Assembly: GCA_031549865.1 (NCBI GenBank)
Contig: JAVBPE010000016.1
Coordinates: forward strand, 21,804 to 85,803
DNA: 64,000 nucleotides
Reading direction: 5' to 3'
Origin: JAVBPE01 sp031549865
Lineage (GTDB): Bacteria; Bacillota_I; Bacilli_A; Acholeplasmatales; Anaeroplasmataceae
Shown in pieces: positions 55,763-64,000 of this stretch (the stretch's first letter is position 1; the number at the start of each line of letters is the position of its first letter). A program made the translations under genes and the position numbers. The notes below the pieces were generated by a model. The model saw only the letters and a list, made by a program, of their open reading frames with translations. It did no database searches and was not told the DNA's origin.

Positions 55763-58033
55763 ATGATCAAAAAAATTTTTTCAGTAGTAGCCGTTTTAGT
55801 TGCATCAATTGTCATTATGTCGTTTAGCAGCAATGTAAATGCTGCATCAACGTCATGGAATTTTAAAGACACAAACTTTAAAAATCTTGGGACAATTTCA
55901 TCAACTGTTACGGTCGATGGACTTGGTTTAATCGCAACTAGCGACAAAACTTTGTCTGTTAAAGCAAATAGTGTTACCGTGGATTCTACCGCTTACACTT
56001 ATTGCTTAGCTTTAGGTGGGGCTGGTAGTGTTAGTGCCCGTAGCATTAAAATTCCAGTTAGTGGAACTGATACTATTAAAGTTATTACTGATGCCGCAGC
56101 ATCAAGAACTTTAGCAGTTGCAAACTCAAGTGGAACTCAATTAGGCACTATCGCATCTAGTAGTACGCCAGCTCAAAAAAGCTATACTTATAGTGGAAGT
56201 TCTGGATATGTTTATTTATATTCAACAAATAGTAATATAAATATTTATAAAATCCAAGTGGATAGCACTGGTGCTTCAACTTCTACATCTACTTCTTCAA
56301 GCAGTTCAACACCTACATCAACATCTACTTCTTGGAATTTCAAGGATAGTGATTTTAAGAGCTTAGGTACTATCTCTTCGACTAAGACTATTAATAATTT
56401 ATCTTTAATTGCAACAAGTGATAAAACAATGGCTGTTAATGCTAATTCTGTTACAGTAGACTCTACAGCTTATACACACTGCCTAGCATTAGGTGGAGGT
56501 GGCTCTACATCTGCTAGAAGTGTTAAAGTTCCAGTAACTGGTGCAGGTACTCTAAAGGTTACTTTAGACGCGGCTGCCGCAAGAACTTTAGTAATCGCTA
56601 ATTCTAGTGGGACACAATTATCAACATTAGCTGCAGGAACTTCTGCTTCGACTAAATCTTATTCTTATAGTGGTGGCTCTGGATCTATTTATTTGTATTC
56701 ATCAAATAGTAATATAAATATTTATAAGATTCAATTTGATGGCTCTGGCTCATCTTCTTCTAGTAGTTCAAGTTCTAGTTCTAGCTCAAGTAGTTCTAGT
56801 AGTGGTTCATCAACTAGTGCAACATCTTTTTCTACACTATTAAGTGAAATTTCTAAAGCTGAAGCTGCTGGTGGTGGAACGGTTTATGTAAGTGGAACAA
56901 AAATTTCATGTACAAGTCAAATCACTTTATCAAAATCAAATTCAAAAGTAAATATCGTTGGTGTTCAAAATAGTAATGGAACATATCCGATTTTAGATTT
57001 TACTTCTTTTAGATCAAGTTATATTGGAAAATCTACAAATGATTCTCAAGTTGGAGTAAGAATTACAGGAAGTTATTATACAATTAAAAATTTAATTATT
57101 GAAAAAGCTCCTGATAATGGTATTCAAATAAAAGGGACAAGTGCTGGTAACAACACAGTTGATAACTGCGTTTTAAGATATAATAATGACTCAGGAATCC
57201 AAATTACTTCTGGAGCTTATAGTAATACAATTAAAAATGTCTCATCTTATCGTAATTGTGATGTTTATACTTTAGGTGGAAATGCTGACGGATTTGCTCC
57301 TAAACTTGGTGCAGGTAAAAATAATACATTCTCTTATTGCTTTGCATGGGATAATTCAGATGACGGCTGGGATTCATATGATAAAGAAGGCGATTTAACA
57401 CCTAATATTACTTATGAAAACTGTGCTGCATGGCATAATGGAGATCCAACTACATTTACTGGGGAATGGGACTTAAAGCAAGGAAATGCACTTGACACTA
57501 ATTTATTATTAGTTGAATTAATTTGTAATGCTTCTTCTTCTTTTGCAACAAATTATGCAAAGGGGACAATTTCATTCCCATCAACAAGCTTCATTGCGAC
57601 AAGTTCTGGTACATTAAGTGTTGCAAACTGGAAATCAAAATATGGTGGAAACCCTAATGGATTCAAATTTGGTTCTGCTTATTCTGACAATTCATGTGTA
57701 AGAACAGTTAAAAATTGTTTATCATTTGATCACGCTAAAAAAGGCTTTGATAATAACAATAGTGCTGTAAGTGCATCATTTAGTAATTGTGTAGCATTTG
57801 ATAATGGTTATAACTATTATATTTCTCCATTTAAAATTACAGGTTGGAGTAATATTCAAGGCTTTAGCGGAGGAAGCTCTGATAAACTGCCTAGCGGATA
57901 TAGTGTAACTGCAACTGCTTCTGCAAAGCAAACTACAATTAGAAATACAGTTAATTCAACAAAGAATTCTATTATAAGTACTGCAAAGAGTAATAAAATA
58001 CCTGGAGCTGTTACTTTCAATATTTATTCTTAA
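55763..58033 (+). CDS. Secreted PL9 pectate lyase with two N-terminal carbohydrate-binding-like repeats
   Basis: The protein has 756 residues with a Sec signal (cleavage near NVNAA, residue 28). Two repeats of about 140 residues (about 30-170 and 185-330) share STSWNFKD, LGTISST, YCLALGG, SARSIKIPV and YLYSTNSNINIYKI; they look like beta-sandwich carbohydrate-binding modules. A poly-Ser linker of about 20 residues follows. The catalytic part (about 355-756) has NADGFAPKLGAGKNN and AWDNSDDGWDSYDKEGD as in PL9. It would be secreted and cut polygalacturonan. AAGGAGG precedes the ATG, and a strong terminator follows. Confidence 0.88.
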   Translation: MIKKIFSVVAVLVASIVIMSFSSNVNAASTSWNFKDTNFKNLGTISSTVTVDGLGLIATSDKTLSVKANSVTVDSTAYTYCLALGGAGSVSARSIKIPVSGTDTIKVITDAAASRTLAVANSSGTQLGTIASSSTPAQKSYTYSGSSGYVYLYSTNSNINIYKIQVDSTGASTSTSTSSSSSTPTSTSTSWNFKDSDFKSLGTISSTKTINNLSLIATSDKTMAVNANSVTVDSTAYTHCLALGGGGSTSARSVKVPVTGAGTLKVTLDAAAARTLVIANSSGTQLSTLAAGTSASTKSYSYSGGSGSIYLYSSNSNINIYKIQFDGSGSSSSSSSSSSSSSSSSSSGSSTSATSFSTLLSEISKAEAAGGGTVYVSGTKISCTSQITLSKSNSKVNIVGVQNSNGTYPILDFTSFRSSYIGKSTNDSQVGVRITGSYYTIKNLIIEKAPDNGIQIKGTSAGNNTVDNCVLRYNNDSGIQITSGAYSNTIKNVSSYRNCDVYTLGGNADGFAPKLGAGKNNTFSYCFAWDNSDDGWDSYDKEGDLTPNITYENCAAWHNGDPTTFTGEWDLKQGNALDTNLLLVELICNASSSFATNYAKGTISFPSTSFIATSSGTLSVANWKSKYGGNPNGFKFGSAYSDNSCVRTVKNCLSFDHAKKGFDNNNSAVSASFSNCVAFDNGYNYYISPFKITGWSNIQGFSGGSSDKLPSGYSVTATASAKQTTIRNTVNSTKNSIISTAKSNKIPGAVTFNIYS

Positions 58034-58039
58034 AAATAA

Positions 58040-58075
58040 AAAAACATATTTGTAGAATTCTACAGATATGTTTTT
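58040..58075 (+). terminator. Bidirectional terminator between PL9 and CE12 genes
   Basis: Near-perfect 18-base arms (AAAAACATATTTGTAGAA with one mismatch) centred on GAATTC, with A and T tracts outside. Confidence 0.8.
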
Positions 58076-58081
58076 CTTTTA

Positions 58082-59737
58082 TTAATTATTAGTTAATGTA
58101 ATGTTAGTAAATGTTACACCACATGCACGGGCAACAAATACACCAGCATATACATAATCTTTATCTACTTCAGTTAAAGAAATAGTATAATTTGCACTAT
58201 CTTCATTGTTATATTGAACTGTAATAGTATTTCCTGTTTTTATTAATGTTAAATTAATAACTGTGTTAACTGCAGGTACTGCACCACCGCGTGTTCTAGT
58301 TAAGGCAGTATTATTTCTAGTCCATGAAGTATATGGGTTCGTTGTATCTAAGATACCTACTGCAGCATAGTTAGTATTAACTGTAACGTTATTATCAATA
58401 TAAATATCATCTCTTACCATTAATCCAAATGCTACTTGACTGTTTGATAAAACAACATCCACTTTTGCAGTTGCTGTTAAAGTAAAGTTTTGCGTTGCAT
58501 CAATTTGACTAAAATAGAATAATATTCCATCTTCACTTCCAGCTACTTTTCCTTTATTATTCTTAACTTCAAGATATACTGAAGTTCCATTATCTGTAAC
58601 AGTATAGTTAGTAGTTGATGGAGCAGATCCTAAAGCTCCAAACGCTGATGCATGCCAATTACCCATTGTTTCCCATAAATCTGACCAAGATGTTGGGGCA
58701 GAGTAATCTACTTCAACATAGTTAGGATTTATGCTTAAGAATTCTTCTTCAGTTGGTGCACTAATATCGTCTTTAATATATTTAGCAATAGAATTTGTTG
58801 ATGATTTTAATGATGAAGCAATTAGATAAGCAACCCATTGAGCGCCATAATTATTTGTATGTGTATTATCTCTAGATTCTACTTTTTCTATGGCTCTAGC
58901 TTGAAGTAATAATGATCCTGCAGTACCTAAACTTTCATGTAATTCTTTTGTAGAGGTTGTATTATCTACTAAAGTTACACCTAGTTCAGTTGCTAAATCA
59001 CGGATACATTGGGCATAATCTCCACCAGGGAAATCAGCATTATTTGAATTCCATACATGCATACTATTACCACTATAAACACCAGTATCTGTTCTTCTTA
59101 CTATTGGAGTAGCTAAAATTGGTGTTGCACCATTATCAATAGCTAATTTAATATAATAGTTATATAAATAATATTTAAATGAATTAGTAGCTGTAATATC
59201 ACTATTAGAATCTGTATATCGTTGATCTGCATCAGTATCAACGTTTTGATCATTATGTCCAAAAGCAATAAATAAGTAATCTCCACTTGATATAGATGTT
59301 GTTAATGTTGTATAGTTTGCTTCTCTTGTAAAACTTCTAGAACTACGTCCTGAAATTGCTAGATTAACAACTTCTAAACTATCATCTAAGTAATATGGAA
59401 GATTAACTCCAAATCCAACACGTGGATAGTATTTAACTTGATCACTCTTATCGTTTGCAAAACTACAAGCAGTTGAATCTCCTACTATAAATAACTTATG
59501 AGCATCTAAACTTGGCACATCAGAAGTTGATGTGGATAAAGATGTCGTTAAATCAGTTGTTGGATTGCTTGATTCAGTTGGATTGCTTGTTTCAGTTGAA
59601 CTAGCCTTATCGCTTGAGGTACTACTTTGTTCTGTAGTTACAGTCGATGTTAATGAATTAGGAGTTTCGCCTTCATCACATGATGTAACAGTGAATAAAA
59701 ACATAAATCCTAATAAGATTGTAAAAAATTTTTTCAT
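58082..59737 (-). CDS. Lipoprotein SGNH esterase, rhamnogalacturonan acetylesterase-like (CE12), with C-terminal beta domain
   Basis: The protein has 551 residues from the ATG at 59737 (AAGGA seven bases upstream). Lipobox TSC, then a Ser/Thr linker. Catalytic blocks: LFIVGDSTACSF (Ser), NLAISGRSSRSF, FIAFGHNDQNVD (Asn), DNTHTNNYGAQW (Asp and His). It would remove acetyl groups from pectin so that PL9 and GH28 can act. Residues about 350-551 form an extra beta-rich domain of unknown family. An AAAACGTTTT palindrome lies in the promoter region. Confidence 0.85.
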   Translation of the reverse strand: MKKFFTILLGFMFLFTVTSCDEGETPNSLTSTVTTEQSSTSSDKASSTETSNPTESSNPTTDLTTSLSTSTSDVPSLDAHKLFIVGDSTACSFANDKSDQVKYYPRVGFGVNLPYYLDDSLEVVNLAISGRSSRSFTREANYTTLTTSISSGDYLFIAFGHNDQNVDTDADQRYTDSNSDITATNSFKYYLYNYYIKLAIDNGATPILATPIVRRTDTGVYSGNSMHVWNSNNADFPGGDYAQCIRDLATELGVTLVDNTTSTKELHESLGTAGSLLLQARAIEKVESRDNTHTNNYGAQWVAYLIASSLKSSTNSIAKYIKDDISAPTEEEFLSINPNYVEVDYSAPTSWSDLWETMGNWHASAFGALGSAPSTTNYTVTDNGTSVYLEVKNNKGKVAGSEDGILFYFSQIDATQNFTLTATAKVDVVLSNSQVAFGLMVRDDIYIDNNVTVNTNYAAVGILDTTNPYTSWTRNNTALTRTRGGAVPAVNTVINLTLIKTGNTITVQYNNEDSANYTISLTEVDKDYVYAGVFVARACGVTFTNITLTNN

Positions 59738-59766
59738 AATCATTTCCTTTTCTTTTTTTATATAGT

Positions 59767-59797
59767 ATTATAATACAATATTTAAAACGTTTTTATG
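59767..59797 (-). promoter_or_regulatory. Promoter region with LacI-type palindrome before the CE12 gene
   Basis: Minus-strand TATAAT at 59767-59772; AAAACGTTTT at 59784-59793 overlaps the -35 zone. TTTAAAACGTTT is shared base for base with the PL9 promoter at 39783. Confidence 0.6.
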
Positions 59798-59821
59798 TGA
59801 AATTAATCTAAAATTTTGATT

Positions 59822-59852
59822 AAAAAAAGAACTTATAAAAATATAAGTTCTT
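59822..59852 (-). terminator. Terminator after ftsZ
   Basis: Hairpin AAGAACTTATA/TATAAGTTCTT followed by seven T residues on the minus strand. Confidence 0.8.
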
Positions 59853-59857
59853 ACTTT

Positions 59858-61129
59858 TTATTTACCTTTTTTCAACCATGAAGGTAGATTATTATTAGAT
59901 TTTGATGGTTCTGATGTTGGAACTACTGTCCCACTCTTTTTCATCTTTTTTAATTCCTTTTCACGTTCTTTTTCACGAACCTTAGCTAATTTCTTAGCTT
60001 TTCGACTAGAAAATATGCTTTCTGTATCTTCATCTTCAATTTCTTCATCTTCTTCATCAGTCTGAATATCTTTTAAAGATATTTTAGATGTAGTTTGATA
60101 ATCAATATTTCGATCACTTACATTTTTAAATATTTCACTAGCTAAATCTTCAATTCCATTTTCTTTAGCTTTAAGCTCATAACCAGTAGCGATTACTGTA
60201 ATTACTATTTCATCGCCTAAGTCATTATTTATAGCTGATCCAAAAATTATATTTAAATTTTTATCGCAATTATTTCTAATTTCGGCCATCGCATTTTGTG
60301 ATTCAACAAGTCCTAATTTATCAGATGAAGTAATATTAACAATTGCATCAGTTGCGCCATCAATTGAAACTTCAAGTAAACTTGAGTGAATAGCTCTACG
60401 AGCTGCTTCAATAGCTCTATTTTCGCCTCTTGCAGTACCAATACCCATAAGGGCTGTCCCTTTATTAGCCATTACTGTACGAATATCTGCAAAGTCAACA
60501 TTTATTAGTCCAGGGAATGTTATGATTTCAGCAATACCTTGAACCCCTTGACGTAAAACATTATCAACTTCTCTAAATGCTTCAAGCATTGGAGTTGATG
60601 GATCTACTAAACTTAGTAGTCTTTGGTTTGGAATAACGATTAATGTATCCACATGTTTACGTAACTCTTCAAGACCTATTACAGCTTTATCCATTCTTTC
60701 AGGTCCTTCAAAAAAGAAAGGTTTAGTAACAATACCAACTGTTAAGCACCCAGCTTCTTTAGCTATTTTGGCAACTATAGGGGCAGCACCAGTCCCAGTA
60801 CCTCCACCCATACCGCATGTTACAAAGACCATATCAGCATCACTTATTAACTCTTTTATCTCATCAGCACTTTCAATAGCGGCATTACGTCCTACCTCAG
60901 GTTTAGCCCCAGCACCAAGTCCACGTGTTAAAACTTTACCAATTTGCATTCTTATCTCAGCACGGCTTGCTTTTAAATCTTGAGCATCTGTATTTAAAGC
61001 TACAAATTCTACTCCACGTACTTTATTTTCTATCATTCTATCGACAGCATTACCGCCAGCACCACCAACACCAATAACCATTATTTTAGGTTTTTGAGCG
61101 TCAAAGCCATCAAATTCATCAAATATCAT
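59858..61129 (-). CDS. ftsZ: Cell division protein FtsZ
   Basis: The protein has 423 residues from the ATG at 61129 (GGAGG eight bases upstream). Tubulin-like signature GGGTGTGAAPIVAKIA, GVGGAGGNAVDRMIE, NTDAQDL and T7 loop NVDFADIRTVM. A variable acidic/basic linker (about 330-405) leads to the C-terminal peptide PSWLKKG. It polymerises to the division ring. No ftsA or divIB lies upstream; murB is the neighbour. Confidence 0.97.
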   Translation of the reverse strand: MIFDEFDGFDAQKPKIMVIGVGGAGGNAVDRMIENKVRGVEFVALNTDAQDLKASRAEIRMQIGKVLTRGLGAGAKPEVGRNAAIESADEIKELISDADMVFVTCGMGGGTGTGAAPIVAKIAKEAGCLTVGIVTKPFFFEGPERMDKAVIGLEELRKHVDTLIVIPNQRLLSLVDPSTPMLEAFREVDNVLRQGVQGIAEIITFPGLINVDFADIRTVMANKGTALMGIGTARGENRAIEAARRAIHSSLLEVSIDGATDAIVNITSSDKLGLVESQNAMAEIRNNCDKNLNIIFGSAINNDLGDEIVITVIATGYELKAKENGIEDLASEIFKNVSDRNIDYQTTSKISLKDIQTDEEDEEIEDEDTESIFSSRKAKKLAKVREKEREKELKKMKKSGTVVPTSEPSKSNNNLPSWLKKGK

Positions 61130-61155
61130 TTTACTAACCTCCAACTTTCAAGCAT

Positions 61156-61172
61156 TTGTCAAATATTGACAA
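61156..61172. promoter_or_regulatory. Perfect palindrome in the ftsZ leader
   Basis: TTGTCAA-N3-TTGACAA lies between a TATAAT-like box (about 20 bases upstream on the minus strand) and the ftsZ ribosome site. It could be an operator. No known regulator matches. Confidence 0.45.
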
Positions 61173-61247
61173 CAGTTGTAATCCTACATTATATTTTACC
61201 TAAAATTTGAATTAAAGTAAATAGAATAATCACTAAACTAAAGCATT

Positions 61248-62135
61248 TTAATAAATATACTTAATTTCCTCTTCTAATAAAACTCCTAGTTCGTTTAAGG
61301 CCTTTTCTTTTATTAAATTTATTAATAGGAATATATCTTTAGATTTTGCATCTTTCATATTTATAATAAAATTTGCATGTTTCATACTTACTGCTGCTCC
61401 ATTTAATTCATATCCACGCATATTTAAGCTATCAATTACACGCCAAGCTGGAAATAAGCGATTATTCTTAAAAATACTACCCATGTTCGGATTTTCGATA
61501 GGCTGAGCAAGCTTTCGATCATTTAAAATCCTTTTATATACGTCTTCATCTATTTCACCTTTTATAACTCTAAAGTTTGCGCCAATAATGATTCCTTCAA
61601 AATTATGAAAAGTTGAATGGCGATATGAAAAATCTAATTCATCGCGTCTTCTTACAATCAAATTACCATGTGAATCTATATATGTAACATCAAGTAGGTT
61701 ATCACTAATTGCCCCATATTGATTTCCACAATTATTATATATTGCTCCACCAAGTAGCCCAGGTATTCCAATTAAACTTTTAAAAGTTGTAATACCTTCT
61801 TTTGAAAATATACTTGCTAACTTTGTTGAACTTATAAAAGCTGTAACAAATATTTTGTCATCTATTATTTTATATTCTTCATTCAAACTCTTTAAATAGA
61901 TAATAATACCTTGATATTCATCATCAAATCCTAAGACATTACTACCATTACCAATTATGTTATATTTCAAATTGTTTTTGATTATATATTCATATGCTTT
62001 CATCAAACTACTTATATCTTTTGGATAATATAAATATTTTATCTTACCCCCTGCTTTAATAGTCGTGATATCCTTAAAACTTTTATCTTTTTCAATTTTT
62101 CCTAAACAATTTTCATATACAAAATTTTCAAACAT
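61248..62135 (-). CDS. murB: UDP-N-acetylenolpyruvoylglucosamine reductase
   Basis: The protein has 295 residues. TIKAGGKIKYLYYP, IIGNGSNVLGFD (FAD-binding), GIPGLLGGAIYNNCGNQYG, YRHSTFHNF and NPNMGSIFKN (catalytic Ser). It makes UDP-N-acetylmuramate. It overlaps murG by 8 bases and precedes ftsZ. Confidence 0.95.
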   Translation of the reverse strand: MFENFVYENCLGKIEKDKSFKDITTIKAGGKIKYLYYPKDISSLMKAYEYIIKNNLKYNIIGNGSNVLGFDDEYQGIIIYLKSLNEEYKIIDDKIFVTAFISSTKLASIFSKEGITTFKSLIGIPGLLGGAIYNNCGNQYGAISDNLLDVTYIDSHGNLIVRRRDELDFSYRHSTFHNFEGIIIGANFRVIKGEIDEDVYKRILNDRKLAQPIENPNMGSIFKNNRLFPAWRVIDSLNMRGYELNGAAVSMKHANFIINMKDAKSKDIFLLINLIKEKALNELGVLLEEEIKYIY

Positions 62136-63156
62136 TTTTAAAATCTTCCTTTATGTATTCTAGTATTTTTGAAGCTGGCTTATCTTTTTTAAGCTTCATT
62201 TGGCTAAGTTTCATTTTTAATCTGTAACTATCATCATTTTTAATATTTGTAATTATTTCATAAATACTCATAACCTCGATATTTTTTTCTCTAATCATGA
62301 CTGCACTATCATTTTTTACAATAAATTCTGCATTTTTTATTTGATGATTAGCTTTAGTTTTTTCACTAGGTATAATTATAAGGGGCTTTAGGTAGAAAAT
62401 TATCTCACTTATTGTCGATGAACCAGCACGACTTATGACGATATTTGAACTATTGATTAAATCGTGCATTTTATTTGTATATTCTATTATTTTAAAATTA
62501 TCTTTTTCATATTCTTTAATTTCTTTATAGTAACGTGAACTCACCAAAACAATTTCTTCATTCTTACTTATTTTACTTGATAATTCAATCGCCATCTTAT
62601 TTATTACTTTAGAACCTAATGAACCGCCTAATATTAAAATTCTAAATTTATTTGTTTTAGAATGATCTAATTTATAATTTGATAGTTCAACTGTTGGATT
62701 AAATGTAACTTCCATATTTTTTTTCATATTTTCTAATTCAAAAGTCAAAAATACTCTTTTAGCTTTTTTAGCAAACAGTTTAGTAGTAATACCACTAATT
62801 ACATTTTCTTCAATTAAATAATATTTAATCTTTCTTTTTCTTGCATAGATTAATAACGGAATTGAAACAAAACCACCAGTTGTAATAATCACATCAGGTT
62901 TTATATCATCCATTCTCTTAGTTAGAATTCTACTTTCTTTGTAGACAGTGAATGATTTAGTTAATATATTTCTTTCATCAATATAGATAGGTTCAAATGA
63001 AATATTATTTTCTTTACAAATCTTTTCTTCTAAGCTGTCCTTTAATCCAACATAATAATACATATTATTGTTTATTTCACTTTTAAATCTTTCATATAAT
63101 CTTAAATTAGGATAAATATGTCCACCTGTTTTACCGCCACTAAATATTATTTTCAT
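62128..63156 (-). CDS. murG: UDP-N-acetylglucosamine transferase MurG
   Basis: The protein has 342 residues from the ATG at 63156 (AAGGAG upstream); an earlier start adds 26 unrelated residues. SGGKTGGHIYPN (usual GGTGGH), TTGGFVSIPLLIYA, ILGGSLGSKVINK and ISRAGSSTISEII. It forms lipid II at the membrane. The cell therefore builds peptidoglycan. Confidence 0.95.
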   Translation of the reverse strand: MKIIFSGGKTGGHIYPNLRLYERFKSEINNNMYYYVGLKDSLEEKICKENNISFEPIYIDERNILTKSFTVYKESRILTKRMDDIKPDVIITTGGFVSIPLLIYARKRKIKYYLIEENVISGITTKLFAKKAKRVFLTFELENMKKNMEVTFNPTVELSNYKLDHSKTNKFRILILGGSLGSKVINKMAIELSSKISKNEEIVLVSSRYYKEIKEYEKDNFKIIEYTNKMHDLINSSNIVISRAGSSTISEIIFYLKPLIIIPSEKTKANHQIKNAEFIVKNDSAVMIREKNIEVMSIYEIITNIKNDDSYRLKMKLSQMKLKKDKPASKILEYIKEDFKNV

Positions 63157-63244
63157 TAAACCACTCCTTTTTATAGCATCATTACATCTTATGAATGTAA
63201 AAGATAAACTATGAAAAAGAAAAAATTGCAAAATAGTATCACAA

Positions 63245-63575
63245 TTTTTTCAAAATTAATGAATCTCTAGGCGATTGTTTCTTTGGAATAGTCAATAAAA
63301 ATTCATACGCTGATAGATACCCGAGTGATCAATGCATTCTTTCGGTATTATAATATATTTCTAAATATTCAAATATCTCATGATGAATTTGTTCTGTTTT
63401 CGAATTTTGATGCAAAAAATAGAATTGCCTCTATCAGGAAATGCTTTTTCTCCTAATTCATTATATTCTTCAATCAATCTATAGAAGATTTTCTAATAGT
63501 ATAGTTATTTTCTAAAATAAGTTTAACAGCTGATAACCTAAAATCTTTATTATAATTTTTCTTCTTATAATTATA
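63245..63575 (-). pseudogene. Decayed IS3-family element (orfA start joined to orfB end)
   Basis: Minus-strand frames give KKKNYNKDFRLSAVKLILEN, then after a small deletion and frameshift RLIEEYNELGEKAFPDRGNS, both parts of an IS3 OrfA. Directly afterwards comes EIFEYLEIYYNTERMH, a stop, and SLGYLSAYEFLL, the C-terminal end of IS3 OrfB (usual YNxxRxHxSLGYLSPxEY). Most of orfA and orfB is missing, so the element is dead. Confidence 0.8.
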
Positions 63576-63612
63576 ATAAGTTTCCACGTGTAAAACATGT
63601 GGTTTTGACTTT

Positions 63613-63680
63613 ACCCTATAAGGGCTATTACTTCACTGACCCTCAAGGGTCATGTGAAAAACCTGACAACCGTGTTTCAC
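63613..63680 (-). mobile_element. Right end of an IS200/IS605-type element with subterminal hairpins
   Basis: Next to the tnpA stop lie hairpins CCCT-ATA-AGGG (63613-63623), GACCCTCAAGGGTC (63638-63651) and GTGAAA/TTTCAC (63654-63680). IS200-type elements have such imperfect hairpins at their ends instead of inverted repeats. The exact end is not defined. Confidence 0.65.
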
Positions 63681-63688
63681 ACTATTGC

Positions 63689-64000
63689 TTACCCCTCGAA
63701 GGGGTCTTTGTATTCCTTGGTCGACAAATTATCTTTTATCATATCTTCTTTTTCCTGATTCTTTATGTATTCTTTTACTACATCTGTATTTAGTCCTACT
63801 GTCGACACATAGTATCCTTTTGCCCAAAAGTTTCTGTTTCCATACTTATATTTTAAATATGCATGTCTTTCAAATATCATCAGAGTACTTTTTCCTTTCA
63901 GATATCCCATAAAGTTTGATACTGATAGTTTGGGCGGTATCTTTACCAGCATATGTATATGATCTATCATTGCATGTGCTTCTATTATTTCTACATCTTT
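63689..64000 (-). CDS. tnpA: IS200/IS605 family transposase TnpA (partial, runs off the window)
   Basis: The last 103 residues are visible. EAHAMIDHIHMLVKIPP contains the HUH motif (His-Ile-His) and YYVSTVGLNTDVVKEYI contains the catalytic Tyr of Y1 transposases. A hairpin ACCCCTCGAAGGGGT overlaps the last codons. The frame is open up to base 64000, so the start is outside. Confidence 0.9.
   Translation of the reverse strand, partial: KDVEIIEAHAMIDHIHMLVKIPPKLSVSNFMGYLKGKSTLMIFERHAYLKYKYGNRNFWAKGYYVSTVGLNTDVVKEYIKNQEKEDMIKDNLSTKEYKDPFEG

Noticed and set aside
56750..56820. Low-complexity AGT/TCT repeat as a satellite
   Set aside because: It encodes the poly-Ser linker with mixed Ser codons inside an intact gene.
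63245..63575. TGA in place of a usual codon in the IS3 OrfB remnant, and Mollicutes-like base composition, as a sign of TGA=Trp
   Set aside because: TGA ends genuine genes here (DUF2935 at 7882, argD in the ATGA overlap with argF), and Trp is always TGG. The IS copy is simply decayed.
63599..63912. Two plus-strand frames at the window end
   Set aside because: They are antisense to tnpA and the hairpins of the IS200 end.

Overview
The window comes from a very AT-rich bacterium of Bacillota type. The reasons are strong AGGAGG-type ribosome sites, T-box leaders, type II lipoproteins, and a Bacillus-like arrangement of yqfC-yqfD-phoH, ybeY-cdd-era-yqzL-recO, valS-folC-radC-spoIVFA/spoIVFB-like and murG-murB-ftsZ. 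TGA is used as a true stop, so this is not the Mollicutes code. The YqfC, YqfD and SpoIVFA/B-like genes suggest a spore-forming lineage or a descendant of one. Five secreted or cytoplasmic pectin-active proteins (two GH28-like, two PL9-like, one CE12-like esterase) point to a plant-fibre or gut habitat. The species is not identified. No tRNA, rRNA or CRISPR array was seen.

Layout. 1-2.1 kb: a DUF2589-type pair, a homologue of the phage GP20 scaffold and a phage-like regulator. 2.1-7.9 kb: small regulatory operons (XRE-GyrI, DUF6273, PNPOx; MerR with a Cys-motif protein; ASCH; DUF2935). 7.9-11.5 kb: a fused ABC exporter, a secreted beta-rich protein and a lipoprotein. 11.7-27.7 kb: a mixed accessory region with a GH28-like protein, an Fpg-like glycosylase lacking the catalytic proline, a BspA-type lipoprotein protease, an epimerase, membrane proteins, a secreted cysteine peptidase broken by one in-frame amber codon, twin lipoproteins, an antiporter, a radical SAM protein and a Tam-like methyltransferase. 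27.7-35.8 kb: a complete ornithine-to-arginine operon argG-H-C-J-B-D-F behind an Arg T-box. 35.8-39.8 kb: a giant PL9 lipoprotein. 39.8-49.2 kb: housekeeping genes, with valS behind a Val T-box. 49.2-52.6 kb: a toxin-antitoxin/defence module and a GH28 gene inserted between ybeY and phoH. 52.6-53.0 kb: a candidate type I toxin-antisense RNA locus. 53-55.3 kb: phoH-yqfD-yqfC. 55.7-59.7 kb: PL9 and CE12. 59.8-63.2 kb: ftsZ, murB, murG. 63.2-64 kb: a decayed IS3 element and the end of an IS200-type element.

The most interesting system is at 49.2-51.2 kb. A single 461-residue protein fuses a full RNase HI (viroplasmin-type N-terminal domain plus D-E-D-D catalytic domain) to the C-terminal two-thirds of the RnlA (RNase LS) HEPN toxin, and a small RnlB-like antitoxin follows it. 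The pair is enclosed by a perfect 74-bp direct repeat that carries a terminator hairpin, as if the module were a discrete mobile cassette. In E. coli, RnlA is a separate protein whose activity is reported to depend on RNase HI, so the fusion physically joins two partners known to act together.

Other points that deserve a second look are the in-frame TAG in the secreted peptidase, the shared AAACGTTT operator in front of two pectinolytic genes, the type I TA candidate, and the DUF2589/GP20 cluster at the window start. All family assignments are from reading translated sequence by eye; no database search was run.
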